Positions 8,002 through 16,884 of a stretch of DNA of 64,000 bases are shown here, piece after piece. Source of the DNA: Cellulomonas xylanilytica (GTDB lineage Bacteria > Actinomycetota > Actinomycetes > Actinomycetales > Cellulomonadaceae). Below the pieces are notes generated by a model. The model was given only the letters and a program-made list of their open reading frames with translations. It had not been told where the DNA came from and did no database searches. The stretch lies in NCBI RefSeq assembly GCF_007989805.1, contig NZ_BJUB01000010.1:124001-188000 (forward strand). The letters run 5' to 3'. The position numbers were made by a program, and so were the translations under genes. Every line of letters starts with the position of its first letter. The first letter of the stretch is position 1.

Positions 8002-9243
8002 TCAGCCCGCGAGAACTGCTATCCGCGCGAGCAGCAGCGCACCGACCTCGATCGCCCGCTCGTCGACCCGCAGGTCGCCCTGGTGGATGTCGTAGGTGTG
8101 GCCGCCGGGCGTCCGCGTGCCCAGGCGGGCCATCGCCCCGGGCACCTTGGTCAGGTACCAGGCGAAGTCCTCGCCGCCCAGCGACTGCTCGGTCAGCAGC
8201 ACCGACCCGGCGCCCAGGACGTCGCGCGCGGCCGCCTCCAGGATCCCCGTGGCGTGCTCGGCGTTCTCCACCGGCGGCACCCCGCGGTGGTGCCGGACGT
8301 CGACCGTCACGCCCAGCGGAGCGACGACCTGCTCGACCGCGGCGTGGAACACCTCCGACGCCTTCTCCCACGCCCGCACCTCGAGGCACCGCAGCGTGCC
8401 GCGCACGGTTCCGGTCGCGGGGATGGCGTTGTGGGCCGACCCCGCCTGCACGGCGCCCCAGGTGAGGTTGACGCCCGAGCGGGGGTCCAGCCGCCGGCCC
8501 AGGATCGCGGGCACCTGCGTGATGACCTGCCCCAGCGCGAACACCACGTCGCCCGTCAGGTGCGGCCGGGACGTGTGGCCGCCCGGGCCGGACACCGTCA
8601 CGGTGACCTCGTCGCTGGCGGACGTGATGGGACCGATGCGCGTGCCCACGTGCCCGACGTCGACCTTGGGGTCGCAGTGGAACGCGTAGATCTCGGCCAC
8701 CCCGTCCAGCCCACCGGCGGCCACCACGTCGAGCGCTCCCCCGGGCTGGACCTCCTCGGCCGGCTGGAACACCAGCCGCACCCCGGTGCGCAGCTCGTCG
8801 GCGACCTGCGCGAGGGCCAGCCCGGCGCCGAGCACCGCCGCGACGTGCACGTCGTGCCCGCACGCGTGGGTGACGCCCTTGACGGTGGACGCCCACGGCA
8901 CGCCGCTGGTCTCCTGGACGGGCAGCGCGTCGAGGTCCGCGCGCAGCGCGATCCGCTTGCGCCCGCTCGTCGCCGGCCCCGGACCGATGTCGCAGACCAG
9001 GCCGCTGCCCGGCAGCAGGTGCGGCGTGAGCCCGGCGGCCCGCAGCCGGTCGGCGACGAGCGCGGTGGTCCGCACCTCGGTACGACCCAGCTCGGGGTGG
9101 GCGTGGATGTCGCGGCGGACGGCGACCAGCTCGTCACGCAGCTCCGCGACCAGGACGGCGAGCCGGGCCGACATGGGCTCCGTCGGCTCGGGCCGGAGAC
9201 TGGTCAGCGGGGCGACGGCGGGTTCGGTATGCACGATGGACAC
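8002..9243 (-). CDS. M20-family amidohydrolase
   Basis: A 413-residue metal-dependent amidohydrolase/peptidase related to hippurate hydrolase, N-acyl-amino-acid and indole-acetyl-amino-acid amidohydrolases. Metal-site motifs are visible: RRDIHAHPELG, ALRADLDALPV, HACGHDVH, FQPAEE and the C-terminal GGEDFAWYL. The substrate cannot be told from sequence. The GTG at 9243 is preferred because TAGGGT stands 7 bases before it (leaderless type). An ATG at 9174 with a close GGAG is an alternative that would shorten the N-terminus by 23 residues. It follows the mannose-phosphate gene on the same strand. Confidence 0.88.
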   Translation of the reverse strand: MSIVHTEPAVAPLTSLRPEPTEPMSARLAVLVAELRDELVAVRRDIHAHPELGRTEVRTTALVADRLRAAGLTPHLLPGSGLVCDIGPGPATSGRKRIALRADLDALPVQETSGVPWASTVKGVTHACGHDVHVAAVLGAGLALAQVADELRTGVRLVFQPAEEVQPGGALDVVAAGGLDGVAEIYAFHCDPKVDVGHVGTRIGPITSASDEVTVTVSGPGGHTSRPHLTGDVVFALGQVITQVPAILGRRLDPRSGVNLTWGAVQAGSAHNAIPATGTVRGTLRCLEVRAWEKASEVFHAAVEQVVAPLGVTVDVRHHRGVPPVENAEHATGILEAAARDVLGAGSVLLTEQSLGGEDFAWYLTKVPGAMARLGTRTPGGHTYDIHQGDLRVDERAIEVGALLLARIAVLAG

Positions 9244-9250
9244 GGCTTCG

Positions 9251-9256
9251 ACCCTA
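9251..9256 (-). promoter_or_regulatory. -10 hexamer TAGGGT of the amidohydrolase gene (leaderless type)
   Basis: TAGGGT on the minus strand, 7 bases before the GTG at 9243. It supports that start over the downstream ATG. Confidence 0.45.
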
Positions 9257-9291
9257 GCCGCGCCGGTCCGCACGGGTGGAGCGTGTCCGCC

Positions 9292-10410
9292 TCAGAGCAG
9301 GTCCGTCCGGTCGCGTGCCCGCCAGCCGTCGACGGCCGACTTCACCGACTGCGCGTGCGCCCGCGTGGTCACGAGCACGGCGTCCGGAGTGTCGACGACC
9401 ACCGCGTCGGGCAGCCCGACCACGGACACGGTCCGCCCGCCGCCGGGTGCGACGAACGCGCCGTCGGCCTCGATGCGCAGCACGAGACCCTCGTCGCCCA
9501 GCGTGTCCGCGGCGAGCAGCTGCGCGAGCGAGTCGAAGTCGCCGACGTCGTCCCACGTGAAGTCGCCCGGCACGACGGCGACCCCGCCCGCGGCCGCCAC
9601 CGGCTCGGCGATGGCGTGGTCGATCGCGATCTTGGTCAGGCCCGGCCACACCTGGTCGAGCACGTCGGCGCGGTCGGGGCCGTCCCACGCCGCCGCGACC
9701 TCCTGGAGACCCGCCGCCAGGGCCGGCAGCTGGGTGGCCAGGTGGTCCAGGAGCACACGGGCCCGCACGAGGAACATGCCGGCGTTCCAGCGGTACTCGC
9801 CGGTCGCCAGGTACGCCGTCGCGGTCACGGCGTCGGGCTTCTCCGTGAAGCCGGCGGCGCGCGTCACCGTCGGGGCGTCGTCGAGCCCGAGGGACGGGCC
9901 GGACCGGACGTACCCGAACGCGGTCGACGGGCCGGTCGCGGCGATGCCGATCGTCACCACGTACCCGGCGCGGGCGGCCACGACGCCCTCCCGCACCGTC
10001 CGCTGGAACGCCTCGGTGCCGTCGATGACGTGGTCGGCCGCGAACGACCCGAGGACCACGTCCTCGCCGTGCCGCTCGAGCAGGACCGCGGCGGCCAGGC
10101 CGATCGCGGCCATCGAGTCCCGGGGCGACGGCTCGGCGAGCACGTCCGCGGCCCCGAGCTCGGGGAGCTGCCCCGCCACCGCGTCGGCGTGCCGGGTGCC
10201 CGTCACCACGAGCACGCCGCCGGTGCCCGTGAGCGGGAGCAGGCGGTCGACCGTCGCCTGCAGCAGGGTCCGGCCGGAGCCGGTGAGATCGAGCAGGAAC
10301 TTGGGGTGGCCGGCACGCGACAGCGGCCACAGGCGGGTGCCCGCCCCACCGGCCGGGACGACGGCGTGGAAACCGGGAATCGCCATGGGAGCAGTGGACG
10401 GAGTCGACAT
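9292..10410 (-). CDS. mannose-1-phosphate guanylyltransferase
   Basis: A 372-residue nucleotidyltransferase making GDP-mannose from GTP and mannose-1-phosphate, the donor for mannosyl lipids and protein mannosylation. The pyrophosphorylase signature AGGAGTRLWPLSR lies near residue 20, followed by PKFLLDL, the FAADHVI metal motif near residue 115, and the FTEKPD and YRWNAGMF segments typical of this family. There is no C-terminal isomerase domain, so it is the short actinobacterial form. The ATG at 10410 is preceded by TACCCT at 7 bases, a leaderless type signal. It is divergent from the sdh operon. Confidence 0.9.
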   Translation of the reverse strand: MSTPSTAPMAIPGFHAVVPAGGAGTRLWPLSRAGHPKFLLDLTGSGRTLLQATVDRLLPLTGTGGVLVVTGTRHADAVAGQLPELGAADVLAEPSPRDSMAAIGLAAAVLLERHGEDVVLGSFAADHVIDGTEAFQRTVREGVVAARAGYVVTIGIAATGPSTAFGYVRSGPSLGLDDAPTVTRAAGFTEKPDAVTATAYLATGEYRWNAGMFLVRARVLLDHLATQLPALAAGLQEVAAAWDGPDRADVLDQVWPGLTKIAIDHAIAEPVAAAGGVAVVPGDFTWDDVGDFDSLAQLLAADTLGDEGLVLRIEADGAFVAPGGGRTVSVVGLPDAVVVDTPDAVLVTTRAHAQSVKSAVDGWRARDRTDLL

Positions 10411-10417
10411 GGGCGCC

Positions 10418-10423
10418 AGGGTA
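10418..10423 (-). promoter_or_regulatory. -10 hexamer TACCCT of the GDP-mannose gene (leaderless type)
   Basis: TACCCT on the minus strand, 7 bases before the ATG at 10410. There is no Shine-Dalgarno before that ATG. Confidence 0.45.
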
Positions 10424-10515
10424 GCGAGCCCCGAGATCCCGCCCGGCCGGGTGCCCGAGCTGTGCAATACCTCACAGGAGGCCCCTGCCGACGGGTTGCG
10501 TACTGATCGGTTCAC

Positions 10516-10521
10516 TACAGT
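10516..10521 (+). promoter_or_regulatory. possible -10 of the sdhCDAB operon
   Basis: TACAGT in the divergent gap between the GDP-mannose gene and sdhC. The start site would fall near 10528, giving a leader of about 46 bases that contains the AGGAGG ribosome site of sdhC. A TTGCGT lies only 14 bases upstream, which is too close for a standard -35. Confidence 0.35.
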
Positions 10522-10573
10522 TGACGGGACAAGGACGCCGTCGTCCGCACCTCTGATCCGCCAGGAGGCCCCA

Positions 10574-10981
10574 GTGCCTGATGCGCTTCCCGCGTCGGCC
10601 ACCCGCAAGGTGCCCGCCGGAACGCTCTATCGCGGGCGGGAAGGCATGTGGTCGTGGGTCGCCCACCGCGTGACCGGCGTCGCCATCTTCTTCTTCCTGC
10701 TCGTGCACGTGCTCGACACGTCGCTCGTGCGCATCTCCCCCGAGGCGTACAACGACGTCATCGCCACGTACAAGAACCCGATCATGGGACTCGGTGAGGC
10801 CGGCCTCGTCGCCGCCATCGTGTTCCACGCCTACAACGGGATCCGGATCATCCTGGTCGACTTCTGGTCCAAGGGCCCGAAGTACCAGCGCGTGATGCTC
10901 TGGGTCGTCATGGGCCTGTTCGTCGTCACCATGGCCGGCTTCCTGCCCCGGCACCTCATGCACGTGTTCGGAGGCGAGTGA
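10574..10981 (+). CDS. sdhC: succinate dehydrogenase cytochrome b556 subunit
   Basis: A 135-residue membrane anchor of succinate dehydrogenase. Three hydrophobic segments are visible. Candidate haem-ligand histidines lie in SWVAHRVTG, LLVHVLD and IVFHAYNG. The GTG at 10574 follows a perfect AGGAGG (10563-10568), which fixes the start. It is the first gene of sdhCDAB and overlaps sdhD (TGATG). The complex oxidises succinate to fumarate in the TCA cycle and passes electrons to menaquinone. Confidence 0.92.
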   Translation: MPDALPASATRKVPAGTLYRGREGMWSWVAHRVTGVAIFFFLLVHVLDTSLVRISPEAYNDVIATYKNPIMGLGEAGLVAAIVFHAYNGIRIILVDFWSKGPKYQRVMLWVVMGLFVVTMAGFLPRHLMHVFGGE

Positions 10982-11439
10982 TGACCACGATCGCCGACCC
11001 CAAGGCCCCGCGGCCTCCCAAGCCACGTCCGGCGCGCCTCACCACGCGCGGCAACACCGAGCTCTACGGCTGGGTGTTCATGCGCGCGTCCGGCGTCGTG
11101 CTGCTCGTCCTGATCTTCGGGCACCTCTTCGTCAACCTCGTCGCCGGAGAGGGCGTGACCGCGATCGACTTCGGCTTCGTCGCCGGCAAGTGGGCGTCGC
11201 CGTTCTGGCAGGTCTGGGACCTGCTGATGCTCTGGCTCGCGATGATCCACGGCACCAACGGCGTGCGGACGATCATCAACGACTACGCGGAGCGCGACGG
11301 TGTGCGCCTGGCGCTCAAGTCCGCGCTGTACCTCGCGTTCGTCCTCGTGGTCGTGCTCGGCACGCTCGTGATCTTCACGTTCGACCCGTGCCCGTCCGGC
11401 TCGCCGGCGGACCTGCTGCCCTCGTTCTGCACGGCCTGA
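10981..11439 (+). CDS. sdhD: succinate dehydrogenase hydrophobic membrane anchor subunit
   Basis: A 152-residue second membrane anchor with three hydrophobic segments and histidines in IFGHLFVN and MIHGTNGVR that fit haem or quinone contacts. The ATG at 10981 shares its first base with the sdhC stop codon (TGATG), so the subunits are translationally coupled. A GTG one codon upstream is a possible alternative. With sdhC it anchors the SdhAB catalytic dimer in the membrane. Confidence 0.9.
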   Translation: MTTIADPKAPRPPKPRPARLTTRGNTELYGWVFMRASGVVLLVLIFGHLFVNLVAGEGVTAIDFGFVAGKWASPFWQVWDLLMLWLAMIHGTNGVRTIINDYAERDGVRLALKSALYLAFVLVVVLGTLVIFTFDPCPSGSPADLLPSFCTA

Positions 11440-11475
11440 CGCTCTCCCCCCAGCAAAAGGAAGGCATCGACCCCG

Positions 11476-13326
11476 ATGCAGACCCACCAGTACGACGTCG
11501 TGATCGTCGGCGCGGGCGGCGCCGGCATGCGCGCGGCCCTGGAGTCCTCGACGCGCGTGCGCACGGCCGTCATCTCCAAGCTCTACCCGACGCGGTCCCA
11601 CACGGGCGCGGCGCAGGGCGGCATGTGCGCCGCGCTGGCCAACGTCGAGGAGGACAACTGGGAGTGGCACACGTTCGACACCGTCAAGGGCGGTGACTAC
11701 CTGGTGGACCAGGACGCCGCCGAGGTCATGGCCAAGGAGGCCATCGACGCGGTGCTCGACCTGGAGAAGATGGGCCTGCCGTTCAACCGCACGCCGGAGG
11801 GCCGGATCGACCAGCGCCGGTTCGGCGGGCACACCCGCAACCACGGCGAGGCTGCCGTCCGCCGGTCCTGCTACGCCGCGGACCGCACGGGCCACATGAT
11901 CCTGCAGACGCTGTACCAGCAGTGCGTGAAGAACGACGTCGAGTTCTTCAACGAGTTCTACGTGCTCGACCTGCTGGTGGACCACGACCTCGCCGCCGGC
12001 CACGTGCCCGACGGCGAGGAGGTCAACGTCTCGGGCGTCGTCGCCTACGAGCTGGCCACCGGCGAGATCCACGTGTTCCAGGCCAAGTCGGTGGTCCTGG
12101 CCACGGGCGGCGCGGGCAAGATCTACAAGACGACCTCCAACGCGCACACCCTGACGGGCGACGGCATGGCGCTGGCGTACCGCCGCGGCATCCCGCTGGA
12201 GGACATGGAGTTCTTCCAGTTCCACCCGACCGGTCTGGCAGGCCTCGGCATCCTCCTGTCGGAGGCGGCCCGCGGCGAGGGCGGCATCCTGCGCAACTCC
12301 GAGGGTGAGCGCTTCATGGAGCGCTACGCCCCGACCATCAAGGACCTGGCGCCCCGCGACATCGTCGCCCGGTCCATGGCCAACGAGGTCCGCGAGGGCC
12401 GCGGTGCCGGCCCCAACAAGGACTACGTGCTGCTCGACCTGACGCACCTGGAGCCCGCGCACATCGACGCGAAGCTCCCGGACATCACGGAGTTCGCCCG
12501 CACGTACCTCGGCATCGAGCCCTACACGGAGCCCGTGCCGGTGTACCCGACGGCCCACTACGCGATGGGTGGCATCCCCACCAACATCGAGGCCGAGGTC
12601 CTGCGCAACTCCACCGACGTCATCCGCGGCCTGTACGCCGCGGGGGAGGTGGCCTGCGTGAGCGTGCACGGCTCCAACCGCCTGGGCACCAACTCGCTGC
12701 TCGACATCAACGTGTTCGGCAAGCGGGCCGGCATCTCGGCCGCCGCCTACGCGCTCACGGCCTCGTTCGTCGACCTCCCCGAGGACCCCGCGGCCACCGT
12801 CGTCGCGGGCCTGGAGGAGATCCGCACGCGTCCCGACGGGGACCGGGTGGCGGACATCCGCAAGGCCCTGCAGGAGACGATGGACCTGAACGCGCAGGTG
12901 TTCCGCACGTCGGAGTCGCTCAACCAGGCGCTCGAGGACATCAAGGTCCTGCAGAAGCGGTTCCGGCACGTGTCCGTGCAGGACAAGAGCAAGATGTTCA
13001 ACACCGACCTCCTCGAGGCCGTGGAGCTGGGCTTCCTGCTCGACATCGCGGAGACCGTCGTCGTCGGCGCCCTCAACCGCGACGAGTCGCGCGGCGGGCA
13101 CTTCCGCGAGGACTTCCCGGACCGCGACGACAAGAACTACATGCGCCACACGATGGCGTACCGGCGCCCGCTGCCCGTCAAGGGGCACCGCCTGTGGGGC
13201 ACCGACGGCGACGGCGACCACAAGGGGTCGTTCGCGCACACCACGGTGTTCGACGACTACCAGCTCGTCCTGGGCTCCAAGCCCGTCACGATGACCCGCT
13301 ACCAGCCGATGGAGCGTAAGTACTGA
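11476..13326 (+). CDS. sdhA: succinate dehydrogenase flavoprotein subunit
   Basis: A 616-residue flavoprotein of succinate dehydrogenase. The FAD-binding [13 protein letters not shown] is at residues 9-21. The covalent-FAD histidine lies in [11 protein letters not shown] near residue 40. The substrate-site segment FHPTGL and the catalytic arginine region [10 protein letters not shown] follow, with [13 protein letters not shown] in the capping part. A good AGGAAGG precedes the ATG. The stop overlaps sdhB (TGATGA). Length and order are normal for the actinobacterial enzyme. Confidence 0.97.
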   Translation: MQTHQYDVVIVGAGGAGMRAALESSTRVRTAVISKLYPTRSHTGAAQGGMCAALANVEEDNWEWHTFDTVKGGDYLVDQDAAEVMAKEAIDAVLDLEKMGLPFNRTPEGRIDQRRFGGHTRNHGEAAVRRSCYAADRTGHMILQTLYQQCVKNDVEFFNEFYVLDLLVDHDLAAGHVPDGEEVNVSGVVAYELATGEIHVFQAKSVVLATGGAGKIYKTTSNAHTLTGDGMALAYRRGIPLEDMEFFQFHPTGLAGLGILLSEAARGEGGILRNSEGERFMERYAPTIKDLAPRDIVARSMANEVREGRGAGPNKDYVLLDLTHLEPAHIDAKLPDITEFARTYLGIEPYTEPVPVYPTAHYAMGGIPTNIEAEVLRNSTDVIRGLYAAGEVACVSVHGSNRLGTNSLLDINVFGKRAGISAAAYALTASFVDLPEDPAATVVAGLEEIRTRPDGDRVADIRKALQETMDLNAQVFRTSESLNQALEDIKVLQKRFRHVSVQDKSKMFNTDLLEAVELGFLLDIAETVVVGALNRDESRGGHFREDFPDRDDKNYMRHTMAYRRPLPVKGHRLWGTDGDGDHKGSFAHTTVFDDYQLVLGSKPVTMTRYQPMERKY

Positions 13327-14087
13327 TGACAGCGACCCTCGAGGCACCCAGCGAGGTCGGGGCGATCCCGTCCTTCGACGTGACCCTGAAGATCCGGCGC
13401 TACCTCCCCGACGACGGCGCCGGTGCCCCGGAGCCCTACTGGGACGAGTTCACGGTCCGCGCGCACGGCACGGACCGCGTGCTCGACGCCCTGCACAAGG
13501 TCAAGTGGGAGGAGGACGGCTCGCTGACGTTCCGTCGCTCCTGCGCCCACGGCGTCTGCGGCTCGGACGCGATGCGGATCAACGGCCGCAACCGGCTGGC
13601 GTGCAAGACGCTGCTCAAGGACCTCGACCCGAGCAAGCCGATCGTCGTCGAGCCCATCAAGGGCCTCCCGGTGATCAAGGACCTCGTCGTCGACATGGAG
13701 CCGTTCTTCGCGTCCTACCGCGAGATCATGCCGTTCCTCATCACCACCGGGAACGAGCCCAGCAAGGAGCGCCTGCAGAGCGCCGAGCAGCGCGAGCGGT
13801 TCGACGACACCACCAAGTGCATCCTCTGCGCCGCGTGCACCTCGTCGTGCCCCGTGTTCTGGACGGACGGTCAGTACTTCGGCCCCGCCGCGATCGTCAA
13901 CGCGCACCGGTTCATCTTCGACAGCCGCGACGAGGGTGGCACCCAGCGCCTCGAGATCCTCAACGACAAGGAGGGGGTGTGGCGCTGCCGCACCACCTTC
14001 AACTGCACCGAGGCCTGCCCGCGTGGCATCGAGGTGACCAAGGCGATCCAGGAAGTGAAGCGCGCGATGATCACGCGCGCCTTCTGA
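13326..14087 (+). CDS. sdhB: succinate dehydrogenase iron-sulfur subunit
   Basis: A 253-residue electron-transfer subunit. The [2Fe-2S] ligands are in CAHGVCGSDAM and the later NRLAC. The [4Fe-4S] and [3Fe-4S] clusters are bound by CILCAACTSSCPVFW and CRTTFNCTEACPRGI. It begins at the last base of the sdhA stop codon and ends the operon. It carries electrons from SdhA to menaquinone at the membrane anchors. Confidence 0.97.
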   Translation: MTATLEAPSEVGAIPSFDVTLKIRRYLPDDGAGAPEPYWDEFTVRAHGTDRVLDALHKVKWEEDGSLTFRRSCAHGVCGSDAMRINGRNRLACKTLLKDLDPSKPIVVEPIKGLPVIKDLVVDMEPFFASYREIMPFLITTGNEPSKERLQSAEQRERFDDTTKCILCAACTSSCPVFWTDGQYFGPAAIVNAHRFIFDSRDEGGTQRLEILNDKEGVWRCRTTFNCTEACPRGIEVTKAIQEVKRAMITRAF

Positions 14088-14126
14088 CCTGCGCTTATCC
14101 GCTTCGCGGTGCCGCCCGCACCTCGG

Positions 14127-14132
14127 TAGCCT
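14127..14132 (+). promoter_or_regulatory. -10 hexamer TAGCCT of the kinase-like gene (leaderless type)
   Basis: TAGCCT, 7 bases before the GTG at 14140. It lies 39 bases after the sdhB stop and gives the next gene its own probable promoter. Confidence 0.4.
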
Positions 14133-14139
14133 GCCCGTC

Positions 14140-14907
14140 GTGACCCACGGCCCCGACGACGAGATCCCGCTCCCCGGCGGGAACGTCGGCGGGGCCGTCC
14201 GCGTCGGGGACACGGTGCGCCGCCCGACAGGCCCCTGGACGCCCGCGGTGCACGAGCTGCTGGACTTCCTCGCCGCCGCGGGGCTCCCCCGGATCCCCCG
14301 CGTCCTCGGCATCGACGAGCAGGGCCGCGAGATCCTCACGTTCCTGCCCGGCCGGGTGCTGGACATCGGCCGGGAGGCGCTCAGCGACGCCCAGCTCCGG
14401 TCGGCGATGCGGTGGCTGCGCGACTACCACGCGGTGGTCGCGGGCTTCCCGCGCGAGAGCCGGCGGTGGCGGTTCGTGGAGCGTGCGCTGCGGCCCGGCG
14501 AGATCGTGTGCCACCACGACAGTGCGATGTACAACATGGCGTTCGACGGGGACGACCTGGCGGGGGTCTTCGACTGGGACGTCGCCGGCCCGGGGATCCC
14601 GCTGGACGACGTGGCGATCTTCGCGTGGAACACCGCCGTGCTCTTCCCCGACGCGGACGCCGCCCAGGTCGCGCAGGTGCTGCGCACGATCGCTGACGGC
14701 TACGGCGACCTCGACCCCCACGCGGTCCTCGACCACGTCGCCGTCCGCATGACCGATGCCGCGGACCGCATCGCCGCGGCACAGGCCGCGGGCGACCCGG
14801 GGATGCTCCGGCTCGGCACGGTCGGCGAGCCGGCCGCGACCCGGGCCCGCCTGGTGGTGCTCACCGGTCGGCTCACGGAGCTGCACGCGGCGCTCGACGT
14901 CGGTTGA
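14140..14907 (+). CDS. aminoglycoside phosphotransferase-family protein
   Basis: A 255-residue protein with the APH/choline-kinase fold. The catalytic loop is VCHHDSAMYNM near residue 125, where most relatives have HGDLxxxN. The metal-binding DFD-like motif is VFDWDVAG. The N-terminal nucleotide-binding lobe is short and lacks an obvious ATP-site lysine. The substrate is unknown; many such chromosomal genes are not antibiotic resistance genes, and nothing here supports resistance. The GTG start is chosen from the TAGCCT hexamer 7 bases upstream and the absence of a Shine-Dalgarno. Confidence 0.75.
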   Translation: MTHGPDDEIPLPGGNVGGAVRVGDTVRRPTGPWTPAVHELLDFLAAAGLPRIPRVLGIDEQGREILTFLPGRVLDIGREALSDAQLRSAMRWLRDYHAVVAGFPRESRRWRFVERALRPGEIVCHHDSAMYNMAFDGDDLAGVFDWDVAGPGIPLDDVAIFAWNTAVLFPDADAAQVAQVLRTIADGYGDLDPHAVLDHVAVRMTDAADRIAAAQAAGDPGMLRLGTVGEPAATRARLVVLTGRLTELHAALDVG

Positions 14908-14926
14908 GCACCGGCTCGTCGGAGCG

Positions 14927-15376
14927 TCAGGCGGTGCGGAGGCTCCGCGCGAGGGCGGGGATCATCACCGCTGCAGCGACGAGGTGCAGCACCACGAGAG
15001 CGACCGAGGTGGCGGCGCCGTCCCCGAGGAGCAGAGGCGGGACCAACGAGACCGCGGTCAGCGTGACGGCCGTCTGCACGAGCCGCGTCGCGGGGTGAGC
15101 GCTCCACCGCAGCAGGACCGCGGCGAGGACGACGCCCAGGACCGAGAAGAGACCCGTGACCGTGGCGAACCCGGCCAGCGGGATCGCCTCGTCGGATCCG
15201 GAGACCATGAAGTCGACCCCGAGCGCCTGGGCCAGCGCGGCCACGAGCGTCGTCGCCACCATCGCCACGAGGGTGGCCAGTAGACCGGTCAGGACGAGCC
15301 TGCGGACGGGACGCCTGTCGCTCGCCCGGCGGACGTCCGTCGTCGTGCTGGGTCCGTCGTTCGTCGTCGTGCCCAT
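14927..15376 (-). CDS. DUF6069-type membrane protein
   Basis: A 149-residue protein with a charged N-terminal tail of about 25 residues and four hydrophobic segments (starting at LVLTGLLATL, FATVTGLFSV, LVQTAVTLTA and VALVVLHLVA). The pattern of a loop containing GSDEAIPLAGFATVTGLF matches the uncharacterised DUF6069 group. The ATG at 15376 has a strong GGAGGAAC ribosome site. It is convergent with the kinase-like gene, with a 19-base gap. The function is unknown. Confidence 0.75.
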   Translation of the reverse strand: MGTTTNDGPSTTTDVRRASDRRPVRRLVLTGLLATLVAMVATTLVAALAQALGVDFMVSGSDEAIPLAGFATVTGLFSVLGVVLAAVLLRWSAHPATRLVQTAVTLTAVSLVPPLLLGDGAATSVALVVLHLVAAAVMIPALARSLRTA

Positions 15377-15469
15377 GTCGTTCCTCCGTCGTCGGTTCGC
15401 GGTCGTGCGGGTGCGACGGCTGCCCGACGGACGGTCGGGCGCAGCCGGTCGTGCGGGTCCGGGCGGCCG

Positions 15470-16258
15470 TCAGGCGGGGACGGCGAGCTCCCGCAGCCAG
15501 GCCTGCCACGCGGGCTCCTCGCGCCGCACGTAGTCCGCGGCGTCGGCGGAGAACAGGTACGCGCGCACGCCGGCGGTCGCGGCCCCGCCGTGGCCCTCGA
15601 CGAAGACGTCGAGCATCCCGGGGACCGGCGCGGTGAGCCGGACCAGCGCCTGCCGGTCGCCGAGCCGCTCGACCGTGCCGGCGGCGCCGCGCACCTCGAC
15701 CGGTGAGCCCTCCTCGCCGAGCCCGACGGCGTCGTGCAGCGCGGACCAGACCGCGTCCACGTCACCGGGGTGGGAGGCCGTGACCTCCATCCGTGTCGCC
15801 TCCTGGCCGGCGAAGTGCGCGAGGTACAGGCGCAGGTTGTCGAAGTACGGGATCCAGGCGGGAGCCACGGAGTCCCACCACTCCGACTCCCAGGACGTGC
15901 CCGTCCCGAAGCCGCTGCTGGTCACGCGCACGACGCAGGTGCCGCCTGACTGCGCCTCGACGAGGAACTCGCACGTCAGGGGGCTGAGCGCGTCCGCGTC
16001 GACACCCATGAGCGAGGCCCAGTCCTCGTCGAACGCGAGGCGGCGCGGCGGGTCCCAGCCGGTGATCCGGCCGTCGGAGCCCATGTGCTCGCCGATGGTG
16101 AAGTGCACCGAGCCGCCCTCGCGCTCCTCCAGCTCGGTCGGCAGGTACCAGGCGCTCATGCCCGTGCCGGTCGCGATGGCGTCCCAGACCTGCTCCGGGG
16201 TGCCGGGCACCTCGACGGTGAACTCCAGGCGGTACGGGACGGTCGTGGGCGTGCTCAT
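15470..16258 (-). CDS. SRPBCC (AHSA1-like) domain protein
   Basis: A 262-residue protein. The first half is a clear SRPBCC/AHSA1 domain (FTVEVPGTPEQVWDAIATG, then FDEDW and a WWDSVAPAW helix). The second half (from about residue 150, TRMEVTASHPGDVDAVW) looks like a second, diverged copy of the same fold. The ATG overlaps the stop of the ArsR-type regulator gene by ATGA. Such regulator/SRPBCC pairs are common in actinobacteria. The ligand is unknown, and I would not call it an ATPase activator on this evidence. Confidence 0.82.
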   Translation of the reverse strand: MSTPTTVPYRLEFTVEVPGTPEQVWDAIATGTGMSAWYLPTELEEREGGSVHFTIGEHMGSDGRITGWDPPRRLAFDEDWASLMGVDADALSPLTCEFLVEAQSGGTCVVRVTSSGFGTGTSWESEWWDSVAPAWIPYFDNLRLYLAHFAGQEATRMEVTASHPGDVDAVWSALHDAVGLGEEGSPVEVRGAAGTVERLGDRQALVRLTAPVPGMLDVFVEGHGGAATAGVRAYLFSADAADYVRREEPAWQAWLRELAVPA

Positions 16259-16833
16259 GAGGTCTCCTCGGGAAGGGGGTGGGCGGCGACGACGAGCCGG
16301 TGCGGGCGCCCGTCGTCGTGGTGGTAGCGAGCGGCCAGGTCGAGCACCGCGGCGGTGAGGTCGTCCGCGAAGGCTGCGCGGTCGGCGGCCGAGCGGAAGC
16401 CGATCGTCGTGTCGATGGTCATCGTCGGGAGGCGGGCCCCGGACGTCCCGGCCCGACGGGCCAGGGCGCCGACCTCCCGGACGAGCCGGCCGGCCAGCGC
16501 GACGAGGTACCGCGCCGACAGGTGGTCGGCCGTGGCGTCCGGGTCGGCACCAGACGCGCTGACGGCGGCCGGTGACACCACGTACGACGCCGCCGACGCC
16601 TGCAGCACGCGCTCGGTGATCCCGCCGTGCCGGCGCTCCTCCGACAGCTCCACCAGCCCGTGCGCCTCGAGCGCCCTGAGGTGGTAGTTGACCTTCTGGC
16701 GCGCGATGCCGACCCGGGCGGCGAGCCCGGCGGCGGAGGCCGGGACGGCGAGCTCGCTGAGCAGCCGCGCCCGGACCGGGTCCAGCGCGGCGGCGGCCGC
16801 CTCCGCGTCCTCGATGATCTCGACATCCTGCAT
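16255..16833 (-). CDS. ArsR-type winged-helix transcriptional regulator
   Basis: A 192-residue regulator. A winged-helix domain spans about residues 15-75 (LDPVRARLLSELAVPASAAG, then GIARQKVNYHLRALEAHGLV as the recognition helix region). The C-terminal part (about 110-192) is a separate region of unknown ligand. There are no metal-binding cysteines, so it is not a classic metal sensor. It is co-transcribed with the SRPBCC gene. A perfect inverted repeat lies just upstream on its own promoter, suggesting autorepression. The transcript may be leaderless (CACGAT 6 bases before ATG). Confidence 0.88.
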   Translation of the reverse strand: MQDVEIIEDAEAAAAALDPVRARLLSELAVPASAAGLAARVGIARQKVNYHLRALEAHGLVELSEERRHGGITERVLQASAASYVVSPAAVSASGADPDATADHLSARYLVALAGRLVREVGALARRAGTSGARLPTMTIDTTIGFRSAADRAAFADDLTAAVLDLAARYHHDDGRPHRLVVAAHPLPEETS

Positions 16834-16847
16834 AGCGCCATCGTGCT

Positions 16848-16869
16848 CTTGACAAGAAATGTTGTCAAG
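16848..16869 (-). promoter_or_regulatory. palindromic operator on the ArsR/SRPBCC promoter
   Basis: Perfect inverted repeat CTTGACAA-N6-TTGTCAAG. On the minus strand its first arm contains a consensus -35 TTGACA, followed by a 17-base spacer and CACGAT as -10, with the ATG 6 bases further. The repeat therefore covers the -35 box and most of the spacer, the ideal place for repression by the regulator encoded just downstream. Confidence 0.7.
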
Positions 16870-16884
16870 GCCGTCGCGCTCCTC

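Noticed and set aside
10496..10521. TTGCGT with TACAGT as a full -35/-10 promoter of sdhCDAB
   Set aside because: The spacer is only 14 bases. Only the -10 box is kept, at low confidence.
10831..13347. 838-codon minus-strand frame opposite sdhDA
   Set aside because: It is a shadow of the succinate dehydrogenase genes, which have complete motifs and ribosome sites.
14140..14907. Aminoglycoside phosphotransferase homologue considered as an antibiotic resistance gene
   Set aside because: The catalytic loop is HHDSAMYN rather than HGDLxxxN, and there is no mobile element or resistance context. The family has many non-resistance members.
15470..16855. A 461-codon frame joining the SRPBCC domain to an upstream region
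   Set aside because: The upstream part overlaps the ArsR-type gene in another frame and is Arg-rich noise. The SRPBCC gene starts at 16258.
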